From the NCBI RefSeq assembly GCF_000172975.1, contig NZ_ABTR02000001.1, positions 560,001 through 624,000 of the forward strand: a stretch of 64,000 nt of DNA, read 5' to 3'. The stretch comes from Dethiosulfovibrio peptidovorans DSM 11002 (GTDB lineage Bacteria; Synergistota; Synergistia; Synergistales; Dethiosulfovibrionaceae). How positions within the stretch are numbered: position 1 is the first letter of the stretch; each line of letters starts with the position of its first letter. This document shows, one piece after another, positions 32,917 to 41,684 of this stretch. Under the pieces are notes generated by a model. It was not told where the DNA came from and searched no databases. It worked only from the letters and a program-made list of their open reading frames with translations. Made by a program: the position numbers and the translations under genes.

Positions 32917-34290
32917 TCAGCTCAGCCTCGAGAGGAGATCCCGTCCCCTCTCTATCTGTCTGGAGACCTGTCTGAATCCGGTGCCTCCCAGGGTGTCACG
33001 TCTGGCGACGGCGGCCTCCAGGTCCACCAGGGATAGTAGGTTTTCGTCGACGTCGCCAAGAAAATCCTCGAAGTCCTCCAGGGTCAGGTCGAACAGACTT
33101 CTCTCCTCCCTGACGCACCATCCCACCAGGCTTCCGACCCTGTGATGGGCCTCTCTGAAGGGAACCCCTCTGGTCACCAGGTACTCTGCGACGTCGGTAG
33201 CCAGGGCCAATCCGTCGGCGAAGGACTCTGCTGCCCTGTCTGCATCGACCTCTATGGCCCTAACCAGGGATGGAAGCACCCCCAAAACGTGAGAGAGGAC
33301 GTCGAAAGAGGAAAAAAGTCCCCTCTTGTCCTCCTGGAGGTCTCTGTCATAGGTCATTGGAAGCCCCTTTAGCGTCGCCAGGATATCCACAAGATGGCCT
33401 ATCATCTGACCGGTACGGCCCCTAACGAGCTCCAGCACGTCGGGGTTCTTTTTCTGAGGCATCATGCTCGACCCTGTGCAGAAGGCATCGGGAAGCTTAA
33501 GCCAGCCGAACTCGGCACTGGAATATATTATCAGGTCCTCGGCCATACGACTGCAATGTACGGCAAACATGGTGGAGAAGCTAAGGGCGTCGAATATATA
33601 GTCCCTCTGCCCCACTCCGTCCATGCTGTTCTCGCAGAGCCTGGAGAACCCCAGAGCCTCGGCCGTGTACTCTCGATCCAGGGGAAGGGTGGAACCGGCA
33701 AGGGCTCCGCATCCCAAAGGACATTCGTCCGCTTCGTCCATGGCGAACTCCAGCCTCTTGAGATCCCTGGAAAAAGACTGGAAGTAAGCCATCCATAGAT
33801 GTCCCATGCTGACCGGCTGGGCCTGCTGTAGATGAGTATAGCCGGGCACGATGGTCTCTCTATGGGACTCGGCCCTGTTCAGGAGGGCATCCATTAGATC
33901 TATCATCCCAGACTTGACCTGGCACAGAACGTCCTTCACGTAGAGCCTCATGGTGGTGCCTACCTGATCGTTTCTGCTCCGTCCCGTATGAAGCCTGGCT
34001 CCGGCGTCGCCGATCTTCTCTGTAAGACGGTGTTCCAGATTCATGTGGACGTCCTCGAGAGACTCGTCCGGGATGAAATCTCCCCTCTCTATCTCGTCCA
34101 TAATCTCCTGAAAACCAGACCTTATGGCTTCCAGCTCCTCCTGGGATATCAGGTCCTGCTTCGCCAACATCTCCGCATGGGCGAGACTACCTCTTATGTC
34201 CCATCGGGCCAACCTCCAGTCCAGATCGAGCGACTGGGAAAAGGCCTGGACCTTGCGATCCGTCTCCTGGGAAAAACGGCCCTTCCACAT
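32917..34290 (-). CDS. argH: Argininosuccinate lyase
   Basis: 457-aa fumarase/aspartase-superfamily enzyme that splits argininosuccinate into arginine and fumarate, the last step of arginine synthesis. Signature GSSMMPQKKNPDVLELVRG carries the catalytic Ser on its flexible loop; HTGRSRNDQVGT and GYTHLQQAQPVS complete the active site. Follows argG by 100 bp on the same strand with a hairpin between. Confidence 0.97.
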   Translation of the reverse strand: MWKGRFSQETDRKVQAFSQSLDLDWRLARWDIRGSLAHAEMLAKQDLISQEELEAIRSGFQEIMDEIERGDFIPDESLEDVHMNLEHRLTEKIGDAGARLHTGRSRNDQVGTTMRLYVKDVLCQVKSGMIDLMDALLNRAESHRETIVPGYTHLQQAQPVSMGHLWMAYFQSFSRDLKRLEFAMDEADECPLGCGALAGSTLPLDREYTAEALGFSRLCENSMDGVGQRDYIFDALSFSTMFAVHCSRMAEDLIIYSSAEFGWLKLPDAFCTGSSMMPQKKNPDVLELVRGRTGQMIGHLVDILATLKGLPMTYDRDLQEDKRGLFSSFDVLSHVLGVLPSLVRAIEVDADRAAESFADGLALATDVAEYLVTRGVPFREAHHRVGSLVGWCVREERSLFDLTLEDFEDFLGDVDENLLSLVDLEAAVARRDTLGGTGFRQVSRQIERGRDLLSRLS

Positions 34291-34332
34291 GAGAACACAC
34301 TCCTCTCTTGTATAGGCATAGCATGACGACGA

Positions 34333-34363
34333 AAGGGGGCTCCGGGCCGTCCGGAACCCCCTT
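34333..34363 (-). terminator. Hairpin between argG and argH
   Basis: Stem AAGGGGG-TCCGG / CCGGA-CCCCCTT with one opposed C-A and a 5-nt loop. No full T-run follows on the minus strand (TTTCGTCG), so it may lower read-through from argG to argH or stabilise the argG end rather than stop transcription. Confidence 0.5.
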
Positions 34364-34390
34364 GAAGAATACCACGCAAGTTTCGATTTA

Positions 34391-35626
34391 TCAGCAGGAG
34401 ACGGAAATAGACTCGTTTTTCTCCGGATCCTGCTTATGAGCCTGTTTCCAGGTTTTGAGAGGCAATCCCCATACCTTTATGAATCCTACGGCGGCGGAGT
34501 GATCGAAGGCATCCTCCTCCGAGTAGGTCGCCAGATCGTGGTTGTATACCGAACTGAGGGACTTGAGCCCCGTCACTGTAGCCATACCCTTGAAGAGCTT
34601 CACCCTCACCGTGCCGTTGACGTTTTCCTGAGTTTTGTCAACAAAGGCGTCTATTGCCTCTTTCAGAGGGGAGAACCAGTAACCGGTGTAGGCGAGATCT
34701 GCGAAGGAAGCCTCAAGCCGCTTCTTCTCCGCCAAAACCTCCTTGGAAAGGGTCATCGTCTCCAGGGCCCTGTGAGCCGCAATAAGGGTGATAGCCGATG
34801 GACACTCGTAGACCTCGCGGCTCTTAAAGCCGACCAAGCGATCCTCGAGCATGTCGATGCGCCCCACACCGTGGGCTCCGGCAATCTCCCGAAGCTTCAG
34901 GATGAGGGAGACACCGTCCATGGAAACCCCGTCCAGTGCCACGGGAATGCCCTTCTCGAAGGTTATCTCCACGTTTTGGGGCTTGTCGGGAGCGACCTCC
35001 TGGGACACCGAGATCTTAAAGGCATCCTCTGGACACTCGTTCCAAGGATCCTCCAGGGCGCCGCACTCGATAGCCCGTCCCCAAAGATTCTCGTCTATGC
35101 TGTAGGGAGACTGGACCGAGGCCCCGACCTCTATACCGTGATCCTTGGCATAATCTATCTCCGCCTCGCGGCTAAAATGCCAGTCCCTGACGGGAGCTAG
35201 GACCTCCAACTCCGGATTCAGAGCCCCTATGGCTACCTCGAAACGAACCTGATCCTGTCCCTTTCCGGTGCACCCGTGAGCCACAGCTACGGCCCCCTCG
35301 TTCTTCGCAACCCAGGCAAGCTGCTGGGAGATAAGAGGTCTGGAGAGAGCGGAGCTGAGGGGATAGGTCCCCTGATACATCCCATTTGCCTTCAGGGCTG
35401 GCCAGACGAACTCCTGCACGAACTGTTTTTTCAGGTCCATGACGTAGGCCGCTACCGCCCCGGTCTGGAGGCTCTTGGCCTTTTTCTCCTCCAGATTGAC
35501 CGACTGCCCCACGTCGGCGGTCAAGGTGACCACATCGTATCCCCGTTCCATCAGCCAACATACCGCCACGGAGGTATCCAACCCTCCGCTGTAGGCCAGA
35601 ACCACCTTTCCCTTTTTCTCCATCAT
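34391..35626 (-). CDS. argG: Argininosuccinate synthase
   Basis: 411-aa ATP-dependent ligase joining citrulline and aspartate. The N-type ATP pyrophosphatase P-loop is AYSGGLDTSVAVCWL near residues 11-25. Citrulline/aspartate-site segments ALSRPLISQ, HGCTGKGQDQVRFE and SPYSIDENLWGRAIECG are intact. Start ATG 35626 (or the next ATG codon) follows ATATGGAGG. First gene of argG-argH; no ArgR-type box is obvious upstream. Confidence 0.97.
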   Translation of the reverse strand: MMEKKGKVVLAYSGGLDTSVAVCWLMERGYDVVTLTADVGQSVNLEEKKAKSLQTGAVAAYVMDLKKQFVQEFVWPALKANGMYQGTYPLSSALSRPLISQQLAWVAKNEGAVAVAHGCTGKGQDQVRFEVAIGALNPELEVLAPVRDWHFSREAEIDYAKDHGIEVGASVQSPYSIDENLWGRAIECGALEDPWNECPEDAFKISVSQEVAPDKPQNVEITFEKGIPVALDGVSMDGVSLILKLREIAGAHGVGRIDMLEDRLVGFKSREVYECPSAITLIAAHRALETMTLSKEVLAEKKRLEASFADLAYTGYWFSPLKEAIDAFVDKTQENVNGTVRVKLFKGMATVTGLKSLSSVYNHDLATYSEEDAFDHSAAVGFIKVWGLPLKTWKQAHKQDPEKNESISVSC

Positions 35627-35783
35627 CTATCCCTCCATATAAACTAACATTCTCTTTATAGCAATCCATAAACTTTAGTTGCCCATTATAGAGACTCCTA
35701 TGGACATGTCAAGGCTAAAAAAACCCGATCTCCCGACGGATAAGTCGAAATTTTAAATCATTTCACTTATTCGTAGTCAACGC

Positions 35784-35789
35784 TATAAT
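35784..35789 (+). promoter_or_regulatory. Perfect -10 box upstream of aminotransferase paralog 2
   Basis: TATAAT, 90 bp before the TTG start. The -35 region 17 bp upstream (TTTCAC) is weak, so an activator may be needed. A small GC hairpin (TCCGC / GCGGA, near 35817-35831) lies in the presumed leader. Nothing else is recognisable in the 250-bp gap 35627-35878. Confidence 0.4.
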
Positions 35790-35878
35790 AGAAATAGGCA
35801 GATTTTCAAAAAGACCTCCGCGTAAGGCGGAAGGACAATCTCAGGGATTTTTTCCCGCAGAAAAGGAAGGCGATCGAC

Positions 35879-37090
35879 TTGAGTACCGTTTGGGAGGACA
35901 ACTACAGCTACACGGCGAGAAACGTTCGTCCCTCGCCGGTCAGGGAGATGCTGGCGGTCATAAAACAGCCGGGAATGATCTCCTTTGCCGGCGGCATGCC
36001 GGCACCGGAGGTTTTCCCGGTGGACAAATTCTACGAGGGAGCTCACGTCCTCAAGGACGACGGCAAAAATCTGCTTCAATATGGGACAACCGAGGGCTAC
36101 GCCCCTCTGAAGGAATTCCTAGCGTCCTTCACCGCCGAGAGGATGGGAAGGACCGTAGCGACCGACGAGATGCTTCTCACCACCGGATCCCAACAGGCCC
36201 TGGAGCTATTCGCCTCCGCCCTCATAGACAGGGGAGACTTCGTGGTAACGGAGAACCCCTCCTACCTGGCCGCTCTGACCACCTTCTACAACCACGGAGC
36301 CCAGTTCCTGGGAATACCCACTGATAACGAGGGGATGAAGGTCGACCTGCTTCCGGGAGTCATCGAGAAGGCCCGGGCCGAGGGCAAAAAGGTGAAGTTC
36401 ATATACACCATAGTGAACTTCCATAACCCAGGCGGATCGACCATGAGCCTCGAGAGACGCAAGAAGCTAGTCGAGATATCCCAGAGGTACGACATCCCCA
36501 TATTCGAGGACGACCCCTACGGCTACGTCCGCTACGAGGGAGATCACCTCCCTTCCATATTCTCCTTCGACGACAAAGGAGGGACCCTTTACGCCGGATC
36601 TTTCTCCAAGATACTGGCTCCCGGATCCAGGATCGGATGGGTCACAGGCAACAAGGAGATCATCCGCAAGATGGTGGTGTTTAAACAGGCAGCCGACCTC
36701 TGTTCGAGCCCCATATGCCAGTCTCTGGTCTACGAGTACTGCCGCAAGGGCTACCTCTCGGAGCACCTCCCGGTGATAATAGAGACCTACCGCCCCAAGA
36801 GGGACAAGATGGAGGAATGTCTCCAGAAGTACCTGGCCCCTTACGGTGTATCCTGGGTTAAACCCGAGGGAGGGTTCTTCTTCTGGCTCGACATGCCCGG
36901 CATCGATTCGAGGGAACTCTTCAAGAAAGCGGTGGAGAAAAAGGTCGCCTTCGTGGTGGGAACCCCCTTCTGCGTGGACGAGGCTGCAGGAATAGACAAG
37001 GCGAGGCTCAACTTCACATTCGTACAGCCCGACGTAATAGAGGACGGAATCTCCCGATTGGCCGAGGCCATAGGGGAGATGAAGGCCTAG
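35879..37090 (+). CDS. LysN-like PLP aminotransferase (paralog 2)
   Basis: 403-aa fold-I aminotransferase. ISFAGGMPAPEVFPVDKF near the N terminus, PLP lysine in AGSFSKILAPGSRIGW, TTGSQQALELFA cup, and VNFHNPGGSTMS where others have NPTG. TTG start supported by GGAAGG 8 nt upstream. Strongly similar to the next gene (shared KVKFIYT, FEDDPYGYVRYEGD-like and EKKVAFVVG segments), so the two arose by tandem duplication. Substrate unknown; 2-oxo-acid-forming role in amino-acid catabolism is likely. Confidence 0.9.
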   Translation: MSTVWEDNYSYTARNVRPSPVREMLAVIKQPGMISFAGGMPAPEVFPVDKFYEGAHVLKDDGKNLLQYGTTEGYAPLKEFLASFTAERMGRTVATDEMLLTTGSQQALELFASALIDRGDFVVTENPSYLAALTTFYNHGAQFLGIPTDNEGMKVDLLPGVIEKARAEGKKVKFIYTIVNFHNPGGSTMSLERRKKLVEISQRYDIPIFEDDPYGYVRYEGDHLPSIFSFDDKGGTLYAGSFSKILAPGSRIGWVTGNKEIIRKMVVFKQAADLCSSPICQSLVYEYCRKGYLSEHLPVIIETYRPKRDKMEECLQKYLAPYGVSWVKPEGGFFFWLDMPGIDSRELFKKAVEKKVAFVVGTPFCVDEAAGIDKARLNFTFVQPDVIEDGISRLAEAIGEMKA

Positions 37091-37137
37091 GGTCTGGCGT
37101 CGAAGGGACAAGAAGGCTACAATCTAGAAGGACACTT

Positions 37138-37166
37138 AAGAGGTCTGCCCTAAGGGCAGACCTCTT
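37138..37166 (+). terminator. Hairpin between the tandem aminotransferase genes
   Basis: Perfect 13-bp stem AAGAGGTCTGCCC / GGGCAGACCTCTT with a 3-nt loop. No T-run follows (CGTCAAAG), so it might act with Rho, as an attenuator, or as a 3' end stabiliser. Confidence 0.6.
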
Positions 37167-37207
37167 CGTCAAAGACTTCGTCAAAGATACAATAAGGAGG
37201 AATAGAG

Positions 37208-38425
37208 ATGTCCGATACGATCCAAGGCCTGTTGAGTCAGTCCGCCAAAGGAATAAAGCCATCGCCCATAAGGGAAATGTTCCATCTGATAAGGAAACCG
37301 GGAATGATCTCCTTCGCCGGAGGCATGCCCGACCCCGACATCTTCCCGGTGGAACAGTTCCACCAGGGAGCGGATATTCTACTGGAGGAAGGCCGGGACA
37401 TCCTCCAGTACGGGGTCACGGAGGGTTACACCCCTCTCAAGGAATTCCTGTCCCGTTGGACCGCTCCAAAGATGGGCAGAGAACCTTCGATGGACGAAAT
37501 ACTCATAACGTCGGGCTCCAGCCAGGTAGCCGACCTCCTCACCAGGGCCACGGTGGACAGAGGAGACTACGTCGTCTGCGAGGAGACCTCGTTCCTGGGC
37601 AACACTATAAACATGTACAACCAAGGGGCGAACTTCCTTACCATACCCTGCGACGAGAACGGAATGCTGGTAGAAAAAATCTCCAACGCAGTGGACCAGG
37701 CCAGGGCGGAGGGCAAGAAGGTCAAGTTCATCTACACCATACCTAATTTTCACAACCCCCTGGGCTGTACCCTGTCGCTGGAGAGGAGGAAAGAGCTGGT
37801 AGCCGTCGCCAAGGACAAGGAACTCTTAATCCTTGAGGACGATCCCTACGGCTGCGTCAGGTTCGAGGGAGACGAACTGCCCACCCTCTACTCCCTCGAC
37901 GACGCCGGGCTGGTCCTCTACGCCGGGTCGTTCTCCAAGATACTGGCCCCGGGAACCAGGGTAGCCTGGGCGATAGGCCCCAAGGATCTCATAAGGACTA
38001 TGACCATATTCAAACAGGGCGTGGACACCTGCACCAGCGTGGTAGCTCAAGCGCTGGTCTACAAGTACTGCCAGTCGGGCAACCTCGACGCCTTTTTGCC
38101 TAAGATAGTGTCCCACTACAGGGCGAAAAGAGACGCCATGGAGGCGGCTTTTTCAAAGTATCTTCCCAAAGGTGAGGTCCAGTACGTCACCCCCAAGGGA
38201 GGCTTCTTCTACTGGCTCACGACCCCCAACATAAGGGCGGAAGACCTATTCCAGAGATGTCTGGAGAAAAAGGTCGCCTTCGTATGCGGCGCTCCGTTTT
38301 TCCCCAACGGAGGAGGCGAACACAGCTTCAGGATGTGCTTCACCTTCGCCTCGCCGGAGGAGACCGACCGGGGAATCAAGGCCATGGGAGAGGCCATGAA
38401 GGAGCTATTGGCCGAGAAAGGGTAA
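37208..38425 (+). CDS. LysN-like PLP aminotransferase (paralog 3)
   Basis: 405-aa paralog of the gene just upstream. ISFAGGMPDPDIFPVEQF, TSGSSQVADLLTRA phosphate cup, IPNFHNPLGCTLS, PLP lysine in AGSFSKILAPGTRVAW, and C-terminal FRMCFTFASPEE. Start ATG 37208 follows AAGGAGG. The mnmE gene begins 15 bp after its stop, so the two probably share a transcript. Confidence 0.9.
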   Translation: MSDTIQGLLSQSAKGIKPSPIREMFHLIRKPGMISFAGGMPDPDIFPVEQFHQGADILLEEGRDILQYGVTEGYTPLKEFLSRWTAPKMGREPSMDEILITSGSSQVADLLTRATVDRGDYVVCEETSFLGNTINMYNQGANFLTIPCDENGMLVEKISNAVDQARAEGKKVKFIYTIPNFHNPLGCTLSLERRKELVAVAKDKELLILEDDPYGCVRFEGDELPTLYSLDDAGLVLYAGSFSKILAPGTRVAWAIGPKDLIRTMTIFKQGVDTCTSVVAQALVYKYCQSGNLDAFLPKIVSHYRAKRDAMEAAFSKYLPKGEVQYVTPKGGFFYWLTTPNIRAEDLFQRCLEKKVAFVCGAPFFPNGGGEHSFRMCFTFASPEETDRGIKAMGEAMKELLAEKG

Positions 38426-38440
38426 CACGAGGAGGTCGCC

Positions 38441-39811
38441 ATGTTCGGAGACACCATAGCAGCAATCTCCACGGCATGGGGTGACGCGGGCATCTCGATA
38501 ATTCGGATGTCCGGCCCCGATGCCTTCGATTTCGCCAAGTCCCTCGTAAGGACCTTCACCCCGCCGGAGAAGATGAAATACAGGATCATGTACAACGGAT
38601 CGCTCCTGGACGAGAGCGGAGGTCCCATAGATCAGGTGTTGCTCGTCCTCTTTCAGGCCCCTAAGAGCTACACCGGCGAGGACCTGGCGGAGATACACTG
38701 CCATGGAGGAAGCCTGGTGGCACAGAGATGTCTCGAGAGGTGCCTCCAGAAAGGCTGCCGTCACGCCGACCCCGGAGAATTTACCAGAAGAGCCTACGAA
38801 AACGGCCGACTGGACCTATCCCAGGCGGAAGCGGTGAACGGAATAATCCACGCCCGCAGCAACGAGGCGTTGAGGGCGGCAAATAGGACGCTCCAGGGAG
38901 AGCTATCCCGGTTCGTCCGAGAGATATACGATGAGTTGCTGGGGTTGTCCGCCGAACTGGAGGTAGGCATAGACTTTCCCGAGGAGGACGTTCCCTACAT
39001 CGAGGATCAGGACGTCTCCGACAGGATGGAGACCCTCATTCAGGACCTGGGAGACCTGCTGGATCGCTGCACCACCGGATACCTCCTGAGAGAGGGGATA
39101 AGGGTAGCCCTGGTCGGAAGGCCTAACGTCGGAAAATCCTCCCTTCTCAACGCCCTGCTCAGGGAAAGCAGGGCCATAGTGACCTCCATACCTGGAACGA
39201 CCAGAGACGTTATAGAGGAGGTATTCACCCATAAAGGCATACCTCTTAGATTGATGGACACGGCAGGGCTCAGGGAAACCCCGTCCGACGAGGTCGAGGC
39301 CATGGGCATAGAGAGAACGGCCAAGGCGATAGACGAGTCGGACGTCGTCCTCTGGATACTGGACGGCAGCGAGCCCCTGGAGATACCGGACAGGCCTCTG
39401 ACAGAAAAGCTGTCGGGGAAACCTCACATAGTAGCCCTGAACAAATCCGATCTACCCAAGGCCTTCGACGAGACGGATATAGCGAAACTCCTTCCTGAAT
39501 CCTGGGTAATAAGGATATCGGCACAGGAAAAACGGGGGCTCGACGAGCTGAAGGAGGCCATAGTAGACCTGGTATCGGGAACGGGGACCCTAGACGCGGG
39601 GCTCAACGCGACTGCCAGACAGGTGGAGGAGATAAGGGAGGCTATCGAATCCCTTACGGACGGGAAGGGAGCCCTGGACTCCTACTCCGATCAGACCCTG
39701 GCCGCCTCGAGCATCAGGGAGGCCCGGTCGGCCCTGGAGAGGCTTTTAGGACTCCAGGACGACGAGGCATTGCTTGATCTTGTCTTCTCTCGATTCTGTG
39801 TCGGAAAATGA
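38441..39811 (+). CDS. mnmE: tRNA uridine-5-carboxymethylaminomethyl modification GTPase
   Basis: 456-aa GTPase which, with MnmG, modifies U34 of some tRNAs. The N-terminal tetrahydrofolate-binding domain (residues ~1-118), a helical domain, and an inserted G domain with G1 GRPNVGKSS, G3 DTAGLRE and G4 NKSD are clear. The C-terminal FCVGK with its essential Cys is intact. Start has GAGGAGG upstream. MnmG is not in the window. Confidence 0.97.
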   Translation: MFGDTIAAISTAWGDAGISIIRMSGPDAFDFAKSLVRTFTPPEKMKYRIMYNGSLLDESGGPIDQVLLVLFQAPKSYTGEDLAEIHCHGGSLVAQRCLERCLQKGCRHADPGEFTRRAYENGRLDLSQAEAVNGIIHARSNEALRAANRTLQGELSRFVREIYDELLGLSAELEVGIDFPEEDVPYIEDQDVSDRMETLIQDLGDLLDRCTTGYLLREGIRVALVGRPNVGKSSLLNALLRESRAIVTSIPGTTRDVIEEVFTHKGIPLRLMDTAGLRETPSDEVEAMGIERTAKAIDESDVVLWILDGSEPLEIPDRPLTEKLSGKPHIVALNKSDLPKAFDETDIAKLLPESWVIRISAQEKRGLDELKEAIVDLVSGTGTLDAGLNATARQVEEIREAIESLTDGKGALDSYSDQTLAASSIREARSALERLLGLQDDEALLDLVFSRFCVGK

Positions 39812-39826
39812 TGACTAATATGCAAT

Positions 39827-39855
39827 TTGTAAAACCGGTTGTTTGAGTATATTAT
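39827..39855 (+). promoter_or_regulatory. Promoter of the nitroreductase gene
   Basis: TTGTAA (39827-39832), 17-bp spacer, TATTAT (39850-39855), 24 bp before the ATG. The -10 matches five of six bases. Confidence 0.6.
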
Positions 39856-39878
39856 ATAGTGGCGGAGGAGGGTGAGCC

Positions 39879-40472
39879 ATGGAAAAAAAAGCGAGAACAA
39901 ACTACCCTATAAACGACCTTTTGGTTAGACGATGGAGCCCCAGGGCCTTTTCTTCCAGGATTCCTGGGAAGGAGATAGTCCTATCCTTTTTCGAGGCCGC
40001 CCGATGGGCGCCGTCTTGTTTCAACGAACAGCCCTGGACTTTTATCTACGCCACTAAAGAGGACCCCGAGGAGTTTCAGACCATGCTGGACTGTCTGGTA
40101 CCGGGCAACGTCAGATGGGCCTCGGAGGCGCCGGTGCTGGTTATAGCCGTGGCGGCGGAAAAATTCGCCAGCGGCAGGGACAACCTGTGGGCCTGGCACG
40201 ACGTCGGGATGGCGGTTGAAAACCTCATACTCGAGGCCACGTCCAAGGGTCTGTTCGCCCATCCTATGGCCGGTTTCGACGGAGACAAAATCAAGGAAAC
40301 CTACGATATACCTGAGGGCTACACCCCGGTCACTGCTATAGCCATCGGTTACCCCGGAGAGGCGTCTTCGCTTCCGGAGGATCTACAGGAGGCCGAGGTG
40401 GCACAGAGGGAGAGGAAAGCGGTTTACGAGTTCACCTTCCGCAGAACCTGGGGCGACAACAGAGGGGTTTAA
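39879..40472 (+). CDS. Nitroreductase-family flavoprotein
   Basis: 197-aa FMN-dependent oxidoreductase. LLVRRWSPRAFSSR is the N-terminal FMN-phosphate Arg/Ser motif, EAARWAPSCFNEQPW is the second flavin region, and IAIGYPGE the third. Physiological substrate unknown; family members reduce nitro compounds, quinones or flavins with NAD(P)H. A single-gene unit with its own promoter and a strong terminator. A second, less similar family member is at 52 kb. Confidence 0.92.
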   Translation: MEKKARTNYPINDLLVRRWSPRAFSSRIPGKEIVLSFFEAARWAPSCFNEQPWTFIYATKEDPEEFQTMLDCLVPGNVRWASEAPVLVIAVAAEKFASGRDNLWAWHDVGMAVENLILEATSKGLFAHPMAGFDGDKIKETYDIPEGYTPVTAIAIGYPGEASSLPEDLQEAEVAQRERKAVYEFTFRRTWGDNRGV

Positions 40473-40479
40473 AAAGCAT

Positions 40480-40515
40480 AAAAGAGCCGATCCGTCTAGA
40501 CGGATCGGCTCTTTT
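40480..40515. terminator. Bidirectional terminator
   Basis: Perfect 36-bp palindrome centred on CTAG with arms AAAAGAGCCGATCCGTCT, lying between the convergent nitroreductase and epimerase genes. Confidence 0.93.
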
Positions 40516-40549
40516 GTCGTCTCCATAGTGCCTATTATAAGCAGTCGGG

Positions 40550-40957
40550 TCAGCTTCTCTCGCAGAGCTCCAGCAAGACGCCGCCGCTGGCCTTGGGATG
40601 CACGAAAGCTATCTTTGCGCCGCCAGCTCCGATTCTGGGGGTCTCGTCTATCAGGCGAACGCCCTTTGCCTTCAGCTCGGCCAAGGCCTTCTCGAGATCA
40701 TCAACCCTGATAGCCATGTGGTGGAGCCCCTCGCCCTTCTTCTCGATGAACTTGGAGACCGGGCTATCCTCCGAGGTCCCTTCCAGAAGCTCTATCTCCG
40801 TATCCTCGATGGGAAGGAAGGCGGTCTTCACCTTTTGATCTGCGACTTCCTCCACTCCATGACAGTGGATCCCGAGACTATCCTCCCAGAACTTGAGGGA
40901 TTCCTCTATGCTCTTAACCGCTATTCCGATGTGGTCCACGACCTTTACGTTCACCAC
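40550..40957 (-). CDS. mce: Methylmalonyl-CoA epimerase
   Basis: 135-aa VOC-fold metalloenzyme that epimerises (R)/(S)-methylmalonyl-CoA in propionate metabolism. Metal-ligand segments are VDHIGIAV, the HH of [11 protein letters not shown] and the Glu in LLELCER, typical of the family, as is [22 protein letters not shown] 40957 or the next GTG codon may be used, with AAAGGGGAG upstream. The mutase is not in the window. Confidence 0.92.
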   Translation of the reverse strand: MVNVKVVDHIGIAVKSIEESLKFWEDSLGIHCHGVEEVADQKVKTAFLPIEDTEIELLEGTSEDSPVSKFIEKKGEGLHHMAIRVDDLEKALAELKAKGVRLIDETPRIGAGGAKIAFVHPKASGGVLLELCERS

Positions 40958-41064
40958 GAATCTCCCCTTTCAAGAACATGGATCAATTGTATCAGGTTTT
41001 TACCGTCCCGACACGGGGCAAAAGAAAGGACATTCGACCTGTTTGAATATCGTCGGAACTCGTC

Positions 41065-41553
41065 TCAGTTCTCTTCCGATAGCCCCTCCTCGTTCTCCAT
41101 AGGAGGACGGTATATCAAAACGGAGCAGTGAGCATATCTGGCCACCGAGGTAGCGGTGCTGCCGACCAGGAACCACTCAAGGGCCGACTGCCCTCTGTGT
41201 CCCATTATTATCAGATCTATATCCTTGTCCTTGGCCAGGTCTATTATGGAGGTGGCGGGATTGCCCTCTTTTACTATAACGTGTATTCTGGCCGGGTCGT
41301 AGCCTATACAAGCGTTACAGTCACCGCTACAGGCGGATTTTATATACCGTCTCAGCTTTTTCTCCGCTATCTCCAGTACCTCCTGGCCGAACTGAGGCGG
41401 GAGCCAGGGCTCGTAGCCCTTCCATAGCGTTGGGTGGGGAACTATGTGGATGAAGCCTATGTCGGCATCCATCATAGCAGCCATCTCGTAACCATAACGG
41501 ACCAACCCCTCAGAGAGATCGCTGAGGTCCACTGCTACCAGTATCTTCTTCAT
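41065..41553 (-). CDS. Universal stress protein (UspA family)
   Basis: 162-aa protein with the Usp nucleotide-binding fold. ILVAVDLSDLSE is at the N terminus and the ATP motif GHRGQSALEWFLVGSTA near the C terminus, so ATP binding is likely. A central insertion has three closely spaced Cys (CSGDCNAC), unusual in the family and able to bind a metal or form a disulfide; that is inference. ATG 41553 follows AAGGAGG; the longer reading to 41643 has no support. Confidence 0.9.
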   Translation of the reverse strand: MKKILVAVDLSDLSEGLVRYGYEMAAMMDADIGFIHIVPHPTLWKGYEPWLPPQFGQEVLEIAEKKLRRYIKSACSGDCNACIGYDPARIHVIVKEGNPATSIIDLAKDKDIDLIIMGHRGQSALEWFLVGSTATSVARYAHCSVLIYRPPMENEEGLSEEN

Positions 41554-41684
41554 ATGGATCTCCTCCTTCCTGCCGCCGACGGATCGACGCTTTCCAAGCT
41601 CGGTCTCTAAGGTTATTATGGCAATATAAAGGAGCAAACACAAGAACGAAAGTTTAGAAATAGACCGGAAAGGATGAACCGTAT

